From assembly GCF_030272615.1 (NCBI RefSeq), contig NC_081406.1:138739361-138803360 (forward strand): a DNA stretch of 64,000 bases, written 5' to 3'. The stretch is from Cryptomeria japonica. Its lineage: Eukaryota > Streptophyta > Pinopsida > Cupressales > Cupressaceae. A program made the translations under genes and the position numbers. The notes under the pieces were generated by a model, which worked only from the letters and a program-made list of their open reading frames with translations, was not told the DNA's origin and did not search any database. Every line of letters starts with the position of its first letter. Position 1 is the stretch's first letter. Shown here one piece after another: positions 12,055-24,978 of the stretch.

Positions 12055-14795
12055 CAATTGGATGTATGGAAATCGCTAATATTTAGAGTTAGGGACCATC
12101 ACATTAAAAGAGGGGCAAACCTAATAGATCTAACCTCAAATCAACAAGGATAAGGCTGAGAATTCTTATTAGATTCACCTTGGGGGTTGATTGTTTATCC
12201 TCTTTTAAATTGAATGCTAAAATTAGGGTAAATGTGCTAGAATTGAAGTGAAAACACATGAACTTTGAGCTACAGTCGTCAGATTGAGACACAAACCTGG
12301 ATTTGAGCAGTGTAAGAGTGTTCGGATCTATTCCTAGAAGGAGCTCTTGAAATGTTGGGTCTGGAATGCTCATTGTTCTAGTCCTCAATACTTTTCATTG
12401 TCCAAAGGTGAACCTATTTCCCTCTGTAAATAAAGCCAATTCTGAAGATCGTAGCTCTGTACCTATTCCTATGCACACTAGAGAAGGGAAATAGGCTAGA
12501 AATAGGGGTTTGCCTTAGGTCAAACCTTGGTTTTTGAAATAACCATGAAATAGAAATGAAATGTAACCGAATTGTAGTAATGGAAATGATCTCCTTTTGA
12601 GGGAAATACTGAATAATGTGTGAAACACAAATGTTGTACATTTTAATGAAGTTTTGTTTGTCTCCACAAGAAATTAGGGTTTCATGAAGTATTCATAAAC
12701 TTAGAACATGAATGTCAACTCCGATGCTTAAATCTCGACATTACTTCTGCTCCAATGCTTGAGGACGCCTGATTGCTTGCTCACTTGAATTTGAATGAAT
12801 GCTTGTGTAGGAATCTAAACTTGGTCAACTCTTGCAACGTCATACTCTAACATGTCCATGTGACATTATTTTAGGGTTTTTGCATCTTATTAACGTTTCT
12901 TCTATGTTGCACGCTTAATATTTATCATTTTTCCACATCATATCATTCCTTTGTATTCTTTTATTATTTGCTTCCAAATCCCTCGCATTTCAATTGGGTC
13001 TTGTCGATATCATTTTCAAATTGCAATCTTTGGTCGTCATCAACCTTATCATGTCAATTGGAAATCGTCAATCCTAATTTGTATTGAATTAGGGTTTTGT
13101 CATAGATCTTAATCATTTTCAATCAATTGTAAATCATCCTTGATCAATTATCAATTATTTTGGATCATTTTGAATCCCTTTCAATCTTCAATTGTCATTG
13201 TCGTCAATCTTTTATCAATTTGCGATCGATTCGTCATTGGTCCTTGTTAGTCTTTATCAAGTCAACCTTCATCAAATCGACCTTTTATCAATCTTTGATC
13301 AGTTTGTCATTGATCTCAATATGTCATCAACCTTCCTCACTTTTGGGTCAATTAGTCATCGATCATTTATCAATTGTCCTCTATAAATTTGATCCTTTTG
13401 TCATTTTTGATCGATTCATCATCGATCTTTGTCATATCGATATCAAATTGTTTTCATTTTTTTTTTATCATGATCAATTTCTTTGTCAATTGTCCTCTAA
13501 TTGTGTCAAGACCTATTTCATTTCTAGTCTGCCTCCTAGGGTTTTTATGATTTAATCATTTAAATGGACTATCTAATATTTCTCTTTAGGTTAAGTGAAT
13601 TAATTCATTTATCCTAAGTCTTTTATGTCACAACTAAATTGAATTTTTTAATTGGCTAATTAGTTTCCCTTTTGTGTGAGATAATTAATAAATGAATTTT
13701 ATTAATTAAGTGTAACCTAATTTTTCTAATTTTCTAATTTCCTTTTTCCATCTAATTTTCCCCTAACTTTTCCCACTAATTTCTCCTCTATTTTGTCTCC
13801 ACTTTTTATGCTCAATTATGTCATAAATTATGAGGCTATTTTCATGCTCATTTTGTCATTCAATTAATGAGCTATTTTTTAGGCCTGATTTGTCATAGCT
13901 AAATGGCTATGTTACCTCCTAATCATGTCATAATTGGCGAGCACAATTTGCTCTCAATTTGTCACTATTTTGACATAGTAATTTTTCTTCCAATTTGTCA
14001 TTCAATCATGTCATAATCATGCCAATTTCAAATTCAATTCCCTCTTTCAAATTGCTCATTCCAATTTGATTCCTTCATCATTTTGTCTATAAATTGAGTC
14101 ATTTTCTTCGATCATGGCTAACCACAATTCGAGTACCCTTACGTTGTCGCTTTCAAATCCATCTTTTTCAATCCAACTTGTTCTCATTTTTACTTGAATT
14201 TGTAGGTGACACCCACATAATTTGAAGGAGAATGAATGCCAATGGAGGTCAATGAAGGATATTTCTACAATATTGGTTTTCTTTTGGTTTGAATCTTGTC
14301 TTGCATTCCTTTGTTGAGTGTATTAGGATTTCATTTCATAAGCTTGTTAGGTTTGTGGTTTCCTAATTATAGGTTTTTGATGTCTTTACCTAAATTCCTG
14401 GTTACAGTTTGATTGCTTTATTAAATTCTTGAATGTCAAAATGAGATGGGTAGACCTCCATTTATACATGCCCATTGAAAAACAACTTAATTTTTCAACA
14501 TGAGACGACACAGCATCTAGATCCTCACCAAAATGATGTTACCATTGAGGGGCCCCAAAATAGGTATTGATTGGGAGGATTAGAGCATTGGGCGAAGAAC
14601 AGAGTGCTAGCGTCCTAGTCTTGACCAGTCAAGGACACAAGAAATGGGGTAAGAAAGTGTACATTTTGAAAAAAATGAATTATTTGCATTGTGTGAGTAG
14701 AATCAAGGCTTTGATCAGGCCTCAAACGCCAAGGTGAGTGCCCAAATAAGGACAAAAATGTAAGGGAGTACTATTTAGGATGCTATATTTAGCCC
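12055..14795 (-). repeat. LTR-like noncoding region of a minus-strand gypsy element
   Basis: On the minus strand the gag/protease block is followed by a PPT-like aaagtgggggc at about 14795-14805 and then CTAAATATAGCATCC, a PPT/LTR-type junction. Below it lies 2.7 kb of noncoding, T/C-rich DNA with many TGTCAT and TCAATT words. I could not locate its far end or match it to a 5' LTR, so the extent is approximate. Confidence 0.4.
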
Positions 14796-15548
14796 CCACT
14801 TTAGCAGGAGTATGAGACTAAGCATACTCTTAGGAAAGTACAAAGGTTAACATTGGAAAATTTCATCAAGTCATCAAAGAGGCAAGATACACCAAGCCCC
14901 CAAAGGAATTTGGGATCTTACTACTTCAATATGAAGATAAAAAGGACATCATAAGAAAGAGAGAGAATCATGACTACTAGCCTAGTAAGGTTTTCTTACT
15001 ATGAATCATGAAAGAAAAATACCAAAATTACACAACAAAAAGGCTAAGTTTGCAAAGTAACTTGAGTATTGAAACATGAAAAGAGAGAAATGTTGAGCAG
15101 AGTGTATGCCCCTATGTTAAAGAGATTGCATAAGTCATAAGAGGAGAAACTGCTTTAAGGTGGTATACATGCATCCAAAAGATAAGTATATTATCACATT
15201 GATATGCCCCTAAGAAAGAACAAATCAAAGGATAATGATCACAAAAGACAAAACACATTAGGGTTCTACATAACTCTTGGGTCAATATGCTCTTATGATA
15301 AATAATGTATATCATGAAGTATATTTGCATTGAATTGACCTCATCCCTCAAAGAAAGTAGAACCACAATGGAAGAAGGGCACATGTGTATTTTGAGTCAC
15401 CATGGAAGAGACCAAAGGAGATCTCAATGCTTTGCACTGTCCTCAAGTAGACAACACTAGTGACAACAAATAGAAGAATTGAGAAACAAATAGAGGAAAG
15501 TCACAAACAAGAAAGAGAGGAGAGAGGGAATCTATGGCACGAATGAAG
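14796..15548. other. 3' internal noncoding part of the minus-strand gypsy element
   Basis: It lies between the last gag-side open frame and the PPT-like tract. I see no conserved protein motif; the short open frames look accidental. Confidence 0.35.
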
Positions 15549-17895
15549 CTAATCAAGAAAATTATCCACCTCCCAATCTTGCTGAATATTGTTTTTGGAA
15601 GGTGGACAATAGGCAAGAGAAGAAACTTCGAGTATGGTAGATGGAGCTACTACAAGTTCCAAGCAAAGACCATGCTCTAATGATGAGTCGCTTTGCCTGT
15701 TACTAAGAGCTAGGATTAATGTTTTTGAAAATTGTTTAGATAAATTATTATCAACAACAGTAGTCTCACATCCATCATTGGAATCATTAGCATCAACATT
15801 GTTAGCATGAACATCATTTTCATCCATCTCTTTATCAAGATTAATAAAAATAGGATCTTTAACACAAATAGAACATGAACCGTCATCTTTCTTAAGCATT
15901 TTTAATCTTGATGATTTAGGTTGAATTTCCACCCTAGGGTTAGGCAAAGGTTGTACAAATAGAATCATGTCAACATTTGGTGTCTTCGGGGAGGAAATGG
16001 GTTGAGAAGCAAGTTCACGAGCCTTAGCATGACATCTCCATCAACATTCTCTCACACAATGGTTTCATTTAGTTTAAGTTGAGGGTTGTGAAGGTTTAGG
16101 ATCAATAGACATAGGATTCTTCTCTTCCTTTAAAGGAGGGATAAGAGAAGTTCTACTAGGTTGAAAAATAGGGGATGTCAGGCACTTCCCTTTGTAAAAT
16201 GTAGGAGGAAATACTGCAACATATAAAGGAGGAATTGAAGGTGTAGGGAGGAGACTGGGTTCATCACGAGGAGGAATAGGTCTAGGGTTTATAGGCTTAC
16301 TCAAGGATAAGGTCATATCATTTTTCCACTTTTGATAAGATTGAAAAAGAGAATCACTATGAGGCTTAAGAGGTTCAAATTGTTTAGATCAAAAGTAATC
16401 ATGATTAACATCTCAACGTGTCACTGTGGGTTGATACATGCTATGATTAATTGTTATGATTTTGTCATTAAGAGGAAATTTAAGACATTTATGAATAGTA
16501 GAAGGAATAATTTTCATGTAAGAGAGACAAGGGTGTCCCAACTTCCACACGAAATTGATCCAATGTAGGAATGATAACAAAATTGATATATAAGAACTTA
16601 GTACCAACCTTAATGGGAAGAGTAATAGAACCAATAGTAGGACAAGAGAAACTATCAAAGACCTTAACCACTACATTAGATTTATCATATGTTAGTTGAT
16701 GTTTTTCTTTAACACCTTGCTTACAATGAATCAAATTAGTCAAAGTAATATTAGGACCAATATTATTGTGAAATTGTTGAATGAAAGAATTAGCCAATTA
16801 TTGAAATGATATAATATAATAAGGAGACAAAAAACAATACCATTGCAATGCTAAGTTATCCCTAAATGTTTTAGTAAAAAAATTAGACAAAAGTCTTTGA
16901 TCATGAGAAAAATCACTACACAAATATTGAAATGTTTTCACATGAGTCAAGGGATAACCTTTTCCATTATAAAGGTCCAATTGAGGGACTTCAATATGTT
17001 TAGGAGGGACAACACGAACAATATCATTAGATAATGGGATTGCTAGATCAAATGTGGGCACATTAAACTTGTATTGGTTCATAGAAGCTATTTATTGTTG
17101 TAGGGATGAGAAGGTTTGGGCTAGGCTATTCATGGTTGCTTTGATGGATGGATTGAAATTGGACATGTTGGATTGGGATGGAGGGGTAACATTGTTGAAT
17201 GAAGGTGGAGGTTAAGAGTAAGGAGGTGGAACACTATGATATGTAGGCATGGGAGATGATTGGGTTACAAATGGAAGACTCGCGTAAGGAGGTATGCTCA
17301 AAAGAGTTTAGATTAGCAATATTTTCCCCTTGGCTAACATGTATAGGATCACAATTTTGTGTGGATGTAGCCATGATTGTGGATGTGAAAGTAGGAACAC
17401 TAGGCATAAATGTAGCCATAGGAATAAAATGATTAATTTGACTAGGAGATTGGGCAAAACCAAGGATTTCAGCACAACTTTTCATAGGGATGATATTATT
17501 ATCAACAATATGAGCAAGGCCACACAATAAATCAACACCAATTTTACCACTTTAAACAATTCTCTTTAATCCTTCAATTAATGGGATTGCCTCACTTTTC
17601 GGGTATTGTTGACTCATCCATTGTTGAAGATTCTCAAATTTATTGTCAATCTTCTCTAATTGATCAACGAAAACCCTAGTTAGTGATTCACCCTCATCAT
17701 AAGAATTATGTAAAGAATGGGGATAAATGGTCCATCAATTGTTGGAATAGAAGAACCACCAACATTCTCATGAAACAAGTTATCCAAACTAGGCTCCACA
17801 TCCTTAGTAATTAAACCTTGGGAAGCCTTAATTCTACAACTATTTCTCATAGGAATATTATAGGTAGGACTAATGGAAGTAAAACTCATGCACAA
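15549..17895 (-). pseudogene. Gypsy gag and protease remnant without RT or integrase
   Basis: Reading the minus strand from 17895 downwards gives a gag-like N-terminus, then HIEVPQLDLYNGKGYPLTHV and the gag core near 16800-17000 (FFTKTFRDNLALQWY, then LANSFIQQFHNNIG). A protease-type segment follows (FVIIPTLDQFRVEVGTPLS) and then STIHKCLKFPLNDKIITI near 16480. The last wording is typical of the region after the aspartic protease in Tat-type gypsy elements. Acidic and proline-rich spacers follow at 16316-15549. Frames are broken repeatedly. No RT or integrase lies between it and the PPT-like tract at 14.8 kb, so the element was non-autonomous or internally deleted. Confidence 0.65.
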
Positions 17896-18395
17896 AGGAG
17901 GGAAATTTGAATTTGAAATTGAAAATTGTGATTTAAAAATACAAAATTTTGGAAAAATGATTGATTAACCAATTAATTAAGCAATTTGAATTGTGAATTT
18001 GAAATATAAATGCTTCTAGATCATAGCATAGCATAGCATATCATAAAGATTAGATCTGAAAATTGATTTAATGCCACCCACATATAAATATTAAAATTAT
18101 AAATTAGGGTTTTTGTAAATTCAACCACTAAATTTATGTAATTCAATTTGAAAATGGGATCTAGGAGGGAAAATTTGAATTTTAAATTGAATGAATAATT
18201 AGATCTAAAATAATAAATCCGAATTAGACAAACCACAAGCTCAATTTTAGAACTAAAAAATTAGGGTTTGTGTGAATTTAACGTCTAAATTTTTAAAATT
18301 TAGTTTGAAAATTAAACTCGTAAATGTAAATTTGAATTTGAAATGCATAAACACTTAGATCCCGAGTACATAAAAAAAAAAATTAAAGTGTAATA

Positions 18396-18409
18396 TGTCG
18401 AGTTCACCA
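18396..18409 (-). other. Putative primer-binding site of the minus-strand gypsy element
   Basis: The minus strand reads TGGTGAACTCGACA a few bases after a CA dinucleotide (plus 18413-18414), the arrangement of an LTR end followed by a tRNA primer site. It is not the initiator-Met type. I did not match it to a particular tRNA. Confidence 0.4.
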
Positions 18410-18412
18410 AAA

Positions 18413-18715
18413 TGTAATGGTGAAAATGCTGGCATGATTGGCATAACTGATGCAGATGAGGTGATGCAGTTGAAGACCGATGACTGAACGGGTAGAATAT
18501 AGAAGACTATTTGTGATGAAGAGATTGAGATTTTGTGATTAGATGACTTGGTTAGTTATTTATGTTTTCATTAATGGCAACTGATGTTAAATGATGTTAA
18601 CTATTTTTTCCTGATGTTTGGTTTGTCATCTAAGTGATTTAGTCTACCGGAGACAGGGTTTACCGACAATATTCAAATATTTTTAGCTTTTTCAATTTAT
18701 TAAAATTTCAAAGTG
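18413..18715 (-). repeat. Residual 5' LTR piece (truncated)
   Basis: This is noncoding sequence between the putative primer site and the copia RT fragment. It would be the end of the gypsy 5' LTR on the minus strand, but it is far shorter than the 3' LTR-like region, so it is truncated or mis-assigned. Confidence 0.3.
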
Positions 18716-19900
18716 TGGCAGATGGATGTCAAAATCAACTTTTCTGTATGGGAACCTAGAGGAAGAGGTATATATAGAGTAGATAGAAGGTTTTGAGTAT
18801 CCAGGAAAAGAAGGGCATTTTTGTAAGTGGAAGAAGGCTTTGTACGACTTAAAACAAGCTCCTAGGGCTTGGTATTCCAGACTTGATTACTATCTTCTTC
18901 AACAAGGGTTTAACATAGGTAATGCAAGAAGAAATCTATATTTCAAGTTTATAGATGAACATGCATTAGTTGTGGTCATTTATGTTGATGATACTGTATT
19001 TGGTGGCAATGATGATATTTGTGCTAACCAAATGCAAACAAAGTTTGAGATGTCAATGATCGGAGAACTCGCATTTTTACTTGGGTTACAAGTCTCTTAG
19101 TTGGATACGGGTATATTTTTTTTATCTCAAACCAAATATGTAATAGAAATGCTTAAGAAATTCCAAATGGAGGATTGTAAACCTATTAGTACTTCGATAA
19201 TCACTGGTTGCAAGTTAAGTAAACATGTTGACTCACTTGATACAAATTAGACAAAGTATAGGTCTATGATAGGTAGTTTGTTGTATCTTCCCACAGTAAG
19301 ACTTGACATTATGCAAGCAGTGTGTATGGTTTCTCATTTTCAGTCTACTCCTTAAGTTTCTCATGTAAATGCAATAAAAAGAATCTATAGGTATCTCAAA
19401 GGCACAATAAATTATGATTTATGGTATCCATGGACTAATAATTTCACTGTGATAGCTTATACAAATGTAGATTGGGCAGATTGTATTGATGATATATGAA
19501 GTGCTAGTGGTGGTGCATTTTTTTTGAGGTTAAAGTTGGTTGCTTGGTTAAGCAAGAAACTTGAATTTGTAATCTTGTCTACTGCAGAGGCTGAGTATGT
19601 TGTTGTAATTTCATGTTGCACTCAAGTTTTGTGGATGAAACAAAGTCGTAAAGATTTGAAGGTCATTTATGTTCAGCCTATCTCTATTTTTTGTGATAAT
19701 ACTAGTGCAATCAATATTTCAAGGAATCTAGCTCTTCATTTATGAACTAATCTTTATCTCTATAAAATATTATTTTTTAAGAGAAAGGGTTGTAGATCAT
19801 GAAGTTAAACTTGAGTATGTGGCTACTAAGGATCAATTAGTTGATATATTTACCAAACCACTTCCTAACTCCTAAAGAGATCTTTGCAATTCTTCATCAG
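18716..19900 (+). pseudogene. Ty1/copia RT and RNase H remnant (5'-truncated)
   Basis: The plus strand starts at the RT QMDVK motif near 18720 and continues through KWKKALYDLKQAPRAWYS, the active site YVDDTVFGG (about 18980-19006), FLLGLQVS, the SMIGSLLYL block and the RNase H motifs (LSTAEAEYV near 19580, CDNTSAINISRN near 19690). Integrase, protease and gag are absent, so it is truncated just inside RT. At least five stops and several frameshifts are present. Several stops fall where Gln is expected, for example a TAG after QVS at about 19098. Confidence 0.85.
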
Positions 19901-20006
19901 AAGCTTATGGTTATGGCTCTTTCGCCTTAGTTTTGGTATCCATGCATCTCTTTAGTGAGATAATTGTCCTGTCAACATTTGTTATCCTTGACCCTTTGCC
20001 ATTGAT

Positions 20007-20220
20007 GTCAAAGGGGGGGAAAATTAGGATGTTGATTGTTAGTATGTTGTAGATTTTGTCGCTTGTTGGCTTGTTGGTTTCAAATTATACTTTGTGGTCC
20101 TGATTTGATAAATTCAAATTATTTTTTGATGTTTCGGATTTGAGTTTCATACATAATGATATGTTGGGTTTCAGATGTGTAGGTTGAATTTTTTTATATC
20201 AATGCCAAAAGGAAATATTG
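20007..20220 (+). other. Copia PPT and start of a truncated 3' LTR
   Basis: gatgtcaaaggggggg precedes TGTTGATTGTTAG at 20030, a copia PPT/LTR junction. Only about 170-190 bases of possible LTR remain before LINE sequence takes over. A second PPT-like word (aaaaggaaat) near 20208 leaves the exact junction open. Confidence 0.45.
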
Positions 20221-20295
20221 TGGAGTATGTGGCGTATTTGGAAAATCATGCTTTGATATGCAAATTTCTCGGCCTCCGCATTTCTCTGTCTGCTT

Positions 20296-20980
20296 TGGAT
20301 GCCTGGATTCGGCGGACTTGGTAAGTTGAGGGGGATATCGAGCTCATGTTGGCTGCTAACAATTACTTCATGGTTGTCTTTTCGAACATGGCTGATCAAA
20401 ATTGGGTTTTTGAGGGAGGCCTTTATTGTTATAATCATGTGGGGTTGTTTATTAAACCCTGGCATATGGGTTTTAATTCAGTTGAAGAGCTACCTTCTCA
20501 GGTGCCTGTTTGGGTTCGTTTGCCACAGCTCCTTCTAGAGTTTTGGAGAGAAGATATTTTACAACGAATTGTTTCTCTTCTGGGGAAGCTTGCTGCAGTA
20601 GCCCAACAAACCCTTGATAAGAGAATGTTATACTTTTCTAGCGTCTGTGTGGAGATTGATCTAAATAATCCCTTTCCCGATTCGTTACAAATTTGTCTAG
20701 CTCTTCATCTTGGATATAGTAGCCAGACTATGAATCTGTTCCTTTCCAGTGCCGATTATGTCATGAGTATGGTTATCTCCAGCAGCAATGCTCTAAGGTG
20801 GAAAAAGATTCTCGCTCTCATAATCCCCCTTCTTCATCATCTCCACCTGTGGGGTTTGGGGACAAAGAGAAAGACCCCATGAAGGAGGGAGATTCAGGTA
20901 AGGATAAGGAAGGTTTTGTGCCAGCAAGATCCCCAGGTGGCTTCCATTGCTCCTGTTCAAGATGATATTGTTTTGGTTGA
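20296..20980 (+). pseudogene. LINE ORF1 remnant (DUF4283-like, zinc knuckle)
   Basis: The readable frame at 20346-20882 has NHVGLFIKPWHMGFN, VPVWVRLPQLLLEFW, LGKLAAVAQQTLDK and SVCVEIDL. This is the pattern of the plant L1 ORF1 nucleic-acid-binding domain (DUF4283 type). A frameshift near 20740 moves a decayed CCHC-like segment (FQCRLC, then YGYLQQQC) into another frame. ORF1 proteins coat LINE RNA. Upstream stops and the frameshift make it non-functional. Confidence 0.65.
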
Positions 20981-21189
20981 TTTGGCTAAAGAGGTTTTAG
21001 CTTCTACTAGGAGTAAAGGGTCTCCTCAGGGTCTTGGAGTGCATCAATGACCCCTCAAGAAAGGCCCTTCTGACAACTCTTCCAAAGGGCGTAAGAAGGA
21101 TCTTGAGAAGATCAAGATTACTGGTGATTTATTGGTGGAATTAGGGTCTGTTAAACCCATTGATGTTCACTTCTCTCAAACCCCTCCAT

Positions 21190-24100
21190 GATTATTCTCT
21201 CATGGAATGTAAGGGGGTTGAATAAAAGCTCTCTCCATAAATCTATTCATTATTTGGTTACTCTTCTTTCACCTGATATTTTTTGTATTTAGGAGACTAA
21301 GGTTTCCATTGATGTCATGCTTCAATATGCTCCTCACATTTGGTATTCTGGTCAGTGCCAATGTATTGGATCTTAGGGTTCTTCAGGTGGCTTGGTTATT
21401 CCTTTTAAGTTTCAAATCATGTGGCTTCATGACTCTTCTTTGTATGACTGGGTGGATAAGTGGTGGAGAGAGGGTAGTCCTGCTTATGACACTGCTATGT
21501 ATATCTTCGTTAGAAAGCTGCAGTATGTTAAATATCACCTCAAGCGATGGAATATGCTATGTTTTGGTCATCTTAAGTCTCAAAAGAGGAATGATTTGGA
21601 ACGCCTTGCTGTGATTACTCGCTAGATTCGAGATAATGTTTTTACTGACTCCCTTGGAAAAGTTGAATCTCAAGCAATGCGTGATGTGGAGGAATGGGAA
21701 CTTCGTGAGGAGAGCTATTGGAAACAAAAGGCTCAGATTGACTGGCTCTAGGAAGGGGATAAGAATATGACATTTTTCCATCATTCAGTTCAGGCTCATC
21801 GTAAAAAGGGTATATCTCCTCTTTGATTACTTCTGAAGGGAATCAGATTTCTGCTCATTCAGCTATGTCTTGTGAGGCTCGTCAATTTTACTCTTCTCTT
21901 TTTGCTTAATTTTCCCCTCCTACTGTTGAGGAGAAGAATTTAATTCTTTCTTGCATCCCCTCTCTTATCACCAATTCTATGAATGAATCTCTTCTTCAAC
22001 CAATTTCATTGTCGGAGATTGAACAGGTTTTTTTTACCATGAACAAAGGTAAAGCTCCTGCCTCTGATGGTTTCCTAGTTGAATTCTTCCAGAAGTTTTG
22101 GGATATTATTAAACATGATCTACTAGAGGTTGTTCGGGAATCTTATTGTAATAAGCAAATGCTTAGAGCCTTGAATTCTACCTTTTTGGTCCTCATTCCC
22201 AAAAAGGATGGTGCTGACAAACTTGAATTTTTTTGCCCTATTGCTCTTTGTAATGTGGTGTACAAGATTATCACTAAATTGATTGCAGAAAGACTCAAAC
22301 GTTGTCTCCCGATCATGATCTCAGAGGAACAAGAAGGTTTTGTTGTTGGTAAACAAATTCTGGATGGGGTTGTGGTGGATTCAAAGGTTATTCATTCTAT
22401 GGCGGCCTCTAAGGAGAGATCTATGTTTATCAAATTGGATATGGCCAAGGCTTATGATAGAGTTAAGTGGAGTTTTCTTCAAAAGATTATCTTGGCCTTT
22501 GGTTTTGATTGTGAGTGGGTGAGTTGGACTATGAGTTGTGTTACCTTTGCCTCTTTTTCGGCTATAGTGAATGGTGAACCCTCAGAGCTTTTTGCTACCT
22601 CTCGTGGTCTTCGCTAGGGAGATCCTCTCTCCCCATATCTGTTTATCATTATGGCGGAAGGCCTTAGCTGATTTCTAAATTATCGTGTTTCACAGGGCTG
22701 GATTCATGGTTGGCATTGGGGTCAGGGGTTACCACAGCTCTCTCATCTTCAATTTGTGGATGACACTACTCTTATGGGACTGGCGCATCTTGGTGAAGCT
22801 GAATCTTTTAGGAAAGCCTTAGAAATATACCTTGTTGCTTCAGGTTAGAAAGTTAATGATCATAAATCCTCTATTTTCTTCTTTAATACTCCTCTGACAA
22901 TTCAGAGACATGTGGCTGATATTCTTCGCTTTCAGATTGGTTCTCTTCCTTTGGTTTATTTGGGTATTCCAATTACTATTGGTAGACATCTTAGATCTTC
23001 TTGGGAGATTTTACTTGACAAGATTCGTCAAAAGGTTAACCATTGGACTCGCTGCTGGTTACCTATTGGTGCCTGCTTGACTCTTTTAAAGTCTTTTATT
23101 CAAGCTCTTCCTATCTATAGGTGTTTTTTTCAAGTTGCTCCCATATGAATTTGATACCCTTTCTCGACAGTTTCTTTGGAGTGGCAATTTGTCAACTACT
23201 AAATGGAGTCTTGTTAAATGGGAAACTATGTGCAGACCTAAGAATGAAGGTGGCCTTCGTTTACATTCTGCTATTTTGAATGGGCAAGTTCTTGTAGCTA
23301 AATTATATTGGTGGTGGTGTACTTGTCAAGATCAACTCTGGGTCTGTATCCTCAACCACAAGTATCTTAATAATGTTAATCAGTTTGATGTTCCTCGCGT
23401 TCCGTTGGTGGGGCGAGGTTCTATGATCTGGAATGCTTTAAAATTAGGAGCTCAGTTGGTCAAGAATGGTCTCTTTTGGATTCTTGGGATGGCCATCTTG
23501 CTATTATTTCTACTCATCTCCACCTTCAGTATCTTTGTGATTTTTTTTTTCTGCTGTTGGTTGGTATACTGTGGACCAGTACGAGACTGCTTATAATTGT
23601 GGTTTGGGGGTTAGCTTTCATTGGAAACATTCTTCTGAATGGCATCCAGGAGGCTCGAAGGACGATAGGGCAGAGCTGTCTCATATTTTGGAGTCTCATC
23701 AGTGTCCCACCTTGGCTGGGAATGATGTTTTGGCTTGGGAGAGTAGGGATTTATCTAGAAGGTTTTCACTTTTCTATTTCTACTGGTTATGCTGAGTTGG
23801 TGTGACAAACTTTTGGGGACATTCAAATTCCTTGGTGGAAGCAGGTTTGGTACAAGTTTTCTTGGCCCAAGTGCAATTTTTTCATGAGGTTGGTTGTCCA
23901 CAATTGATGTTTGACTTGGGATAATTTATGCGAGCGTGGCTTCCAAGGTCCCTCTAGGTGTGTCTTGTGTTGTAATGGCGATGAGACTTTCTCTCATCTC
24001 TTTTTCCAGTGTCCCTTTACTAATTCTATTTGGCATTTATGGTGGGGTGTGTGGAACCAATCTTGTTGGCATGTTTCTTCTTTGGCTGAATTTTTTGTTT

Positions 24101-24840
24101 GATGGGGAAAGACTCTTGTTAAGACTTCTTTTCTTCAAATTGCTTGGACTTTGGGGCCCTCTATTATTTGGCATAGATGGTTGGAAAGGAACCCGTGAAT
24201 TTTTCAAAATGTTCAAGTGGGGGTCCAGCATTTGTGGTGGAAAATTCTTCTCTTTGGGAGAAACTGTTTCAGCGAACTGTGACATGTCAGAAGTTGTGGA
24301 TCTAGTGGATATTATCTGCTACAATTGTCATCTATCTCCTCCTCGACGTTAGCTCATGAGAAATAGATGTCGACACCCTTTCCGGAAAATTAATAGGGAG
24401 GGGAAGTGGAGTACTCCTCCGCAGGGTGTTTTGAAAATCAATACGGAAGGGTTTTCTCGGGGTAACCCTGGCCCTGATGGTATTGGTGGCATTGGCCAAG
24501 ATAGCTTGGGGACTGTTCAATTTATCTTCTCTGTTTATAAAGGGGATCATAATAATAATTTTCATGGAGTCTCTTGCTCTTTTATTTGCTGTGGAGCAGG
24601 CTTGTGCTCGTGGTTGGCGCATGATCATTTGTGAGTCTGATTCACAGGTGGTTGTGAATTTATTAAATCGGGCGCAGTCTATGGAGGCTAGTTGGAGGTT
24701 ACTTCTGGTGGTTCATCAAATTCTTCATTTGTGCACTTCTTTGGATTTTGTTTCCTTTGTGCATATTCCTAGGGAGTGGAATGGTGTTGTTGATTGTTTG
24801 GCTAAATGGGCCTTTGAACGCATGTTAAACTGACATATTG
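21190..24840 (+). pseudogene. LINE ORF2 remnant: endonuclease, RT, zf-RVT, RNase H
   Basis: The endonuclease begins MIILSWNVRGLN near 21190 and is followed by a TAG before ETK. Most of the endonuclease is deleted: the frame jumps from SSGGLVIPFKF to sequence next to RT at about 21390. RT spans 21979-23150 with KGKAPASDGF, LIPKKDG, KLDMAKAYDRVKW, RGLR-stop-GDPLSPY and the active site FVDD, where FADD is usual for L1. A thumb and zinc-finger region follows (GGLRLHSAILNGQ; RCVLCCNGDETFSH near 23960). RNase H runs about 24420-24830 (FSRGNPGPDGIGGIG, then a frameshift, then CESDSQVVVNLL). Many stops and at least four frameshifts are present. Confidence 0.85.
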
Positions 24841-24978
24841 TTGATAGGAGCCAATTACCCGTTGATTTGGCTCATCAGTTGGATAACTTACTGATTCTCG
24901 ATAGAACGGTTTGATGCCCCTGCTTTGTTTTTTCCTTTGCTTTGAATACATTTTTACCCCTCTTTTATTTTCAAATAT

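Larger units (their letters stand above)
20221..24978 (+). mobile_element. L1-type LINE with RNase H (decayed)
   Basis: This plus-strand non-LTR retrotransposon has an ORF1 remnant followed by an ORF2 with endonuclease, RT, zinc-finger and RNase H regions. It ends in a 3' tail (CCCCTCTTTTATTTTC) that is also seen, inverted, at 26.1 kb. It directly abuts copia sequence on the left and LTR-like repeat B on the right. No poly(A) run or target duplication is visible. Confidence 0.8.

Noticed and set aside
24037-24628. Minus-strand frames opposite the plus-strand LINE
   Set aside because: They have no motif and lie opposite the recognisable zinc-finger and RNase H region.
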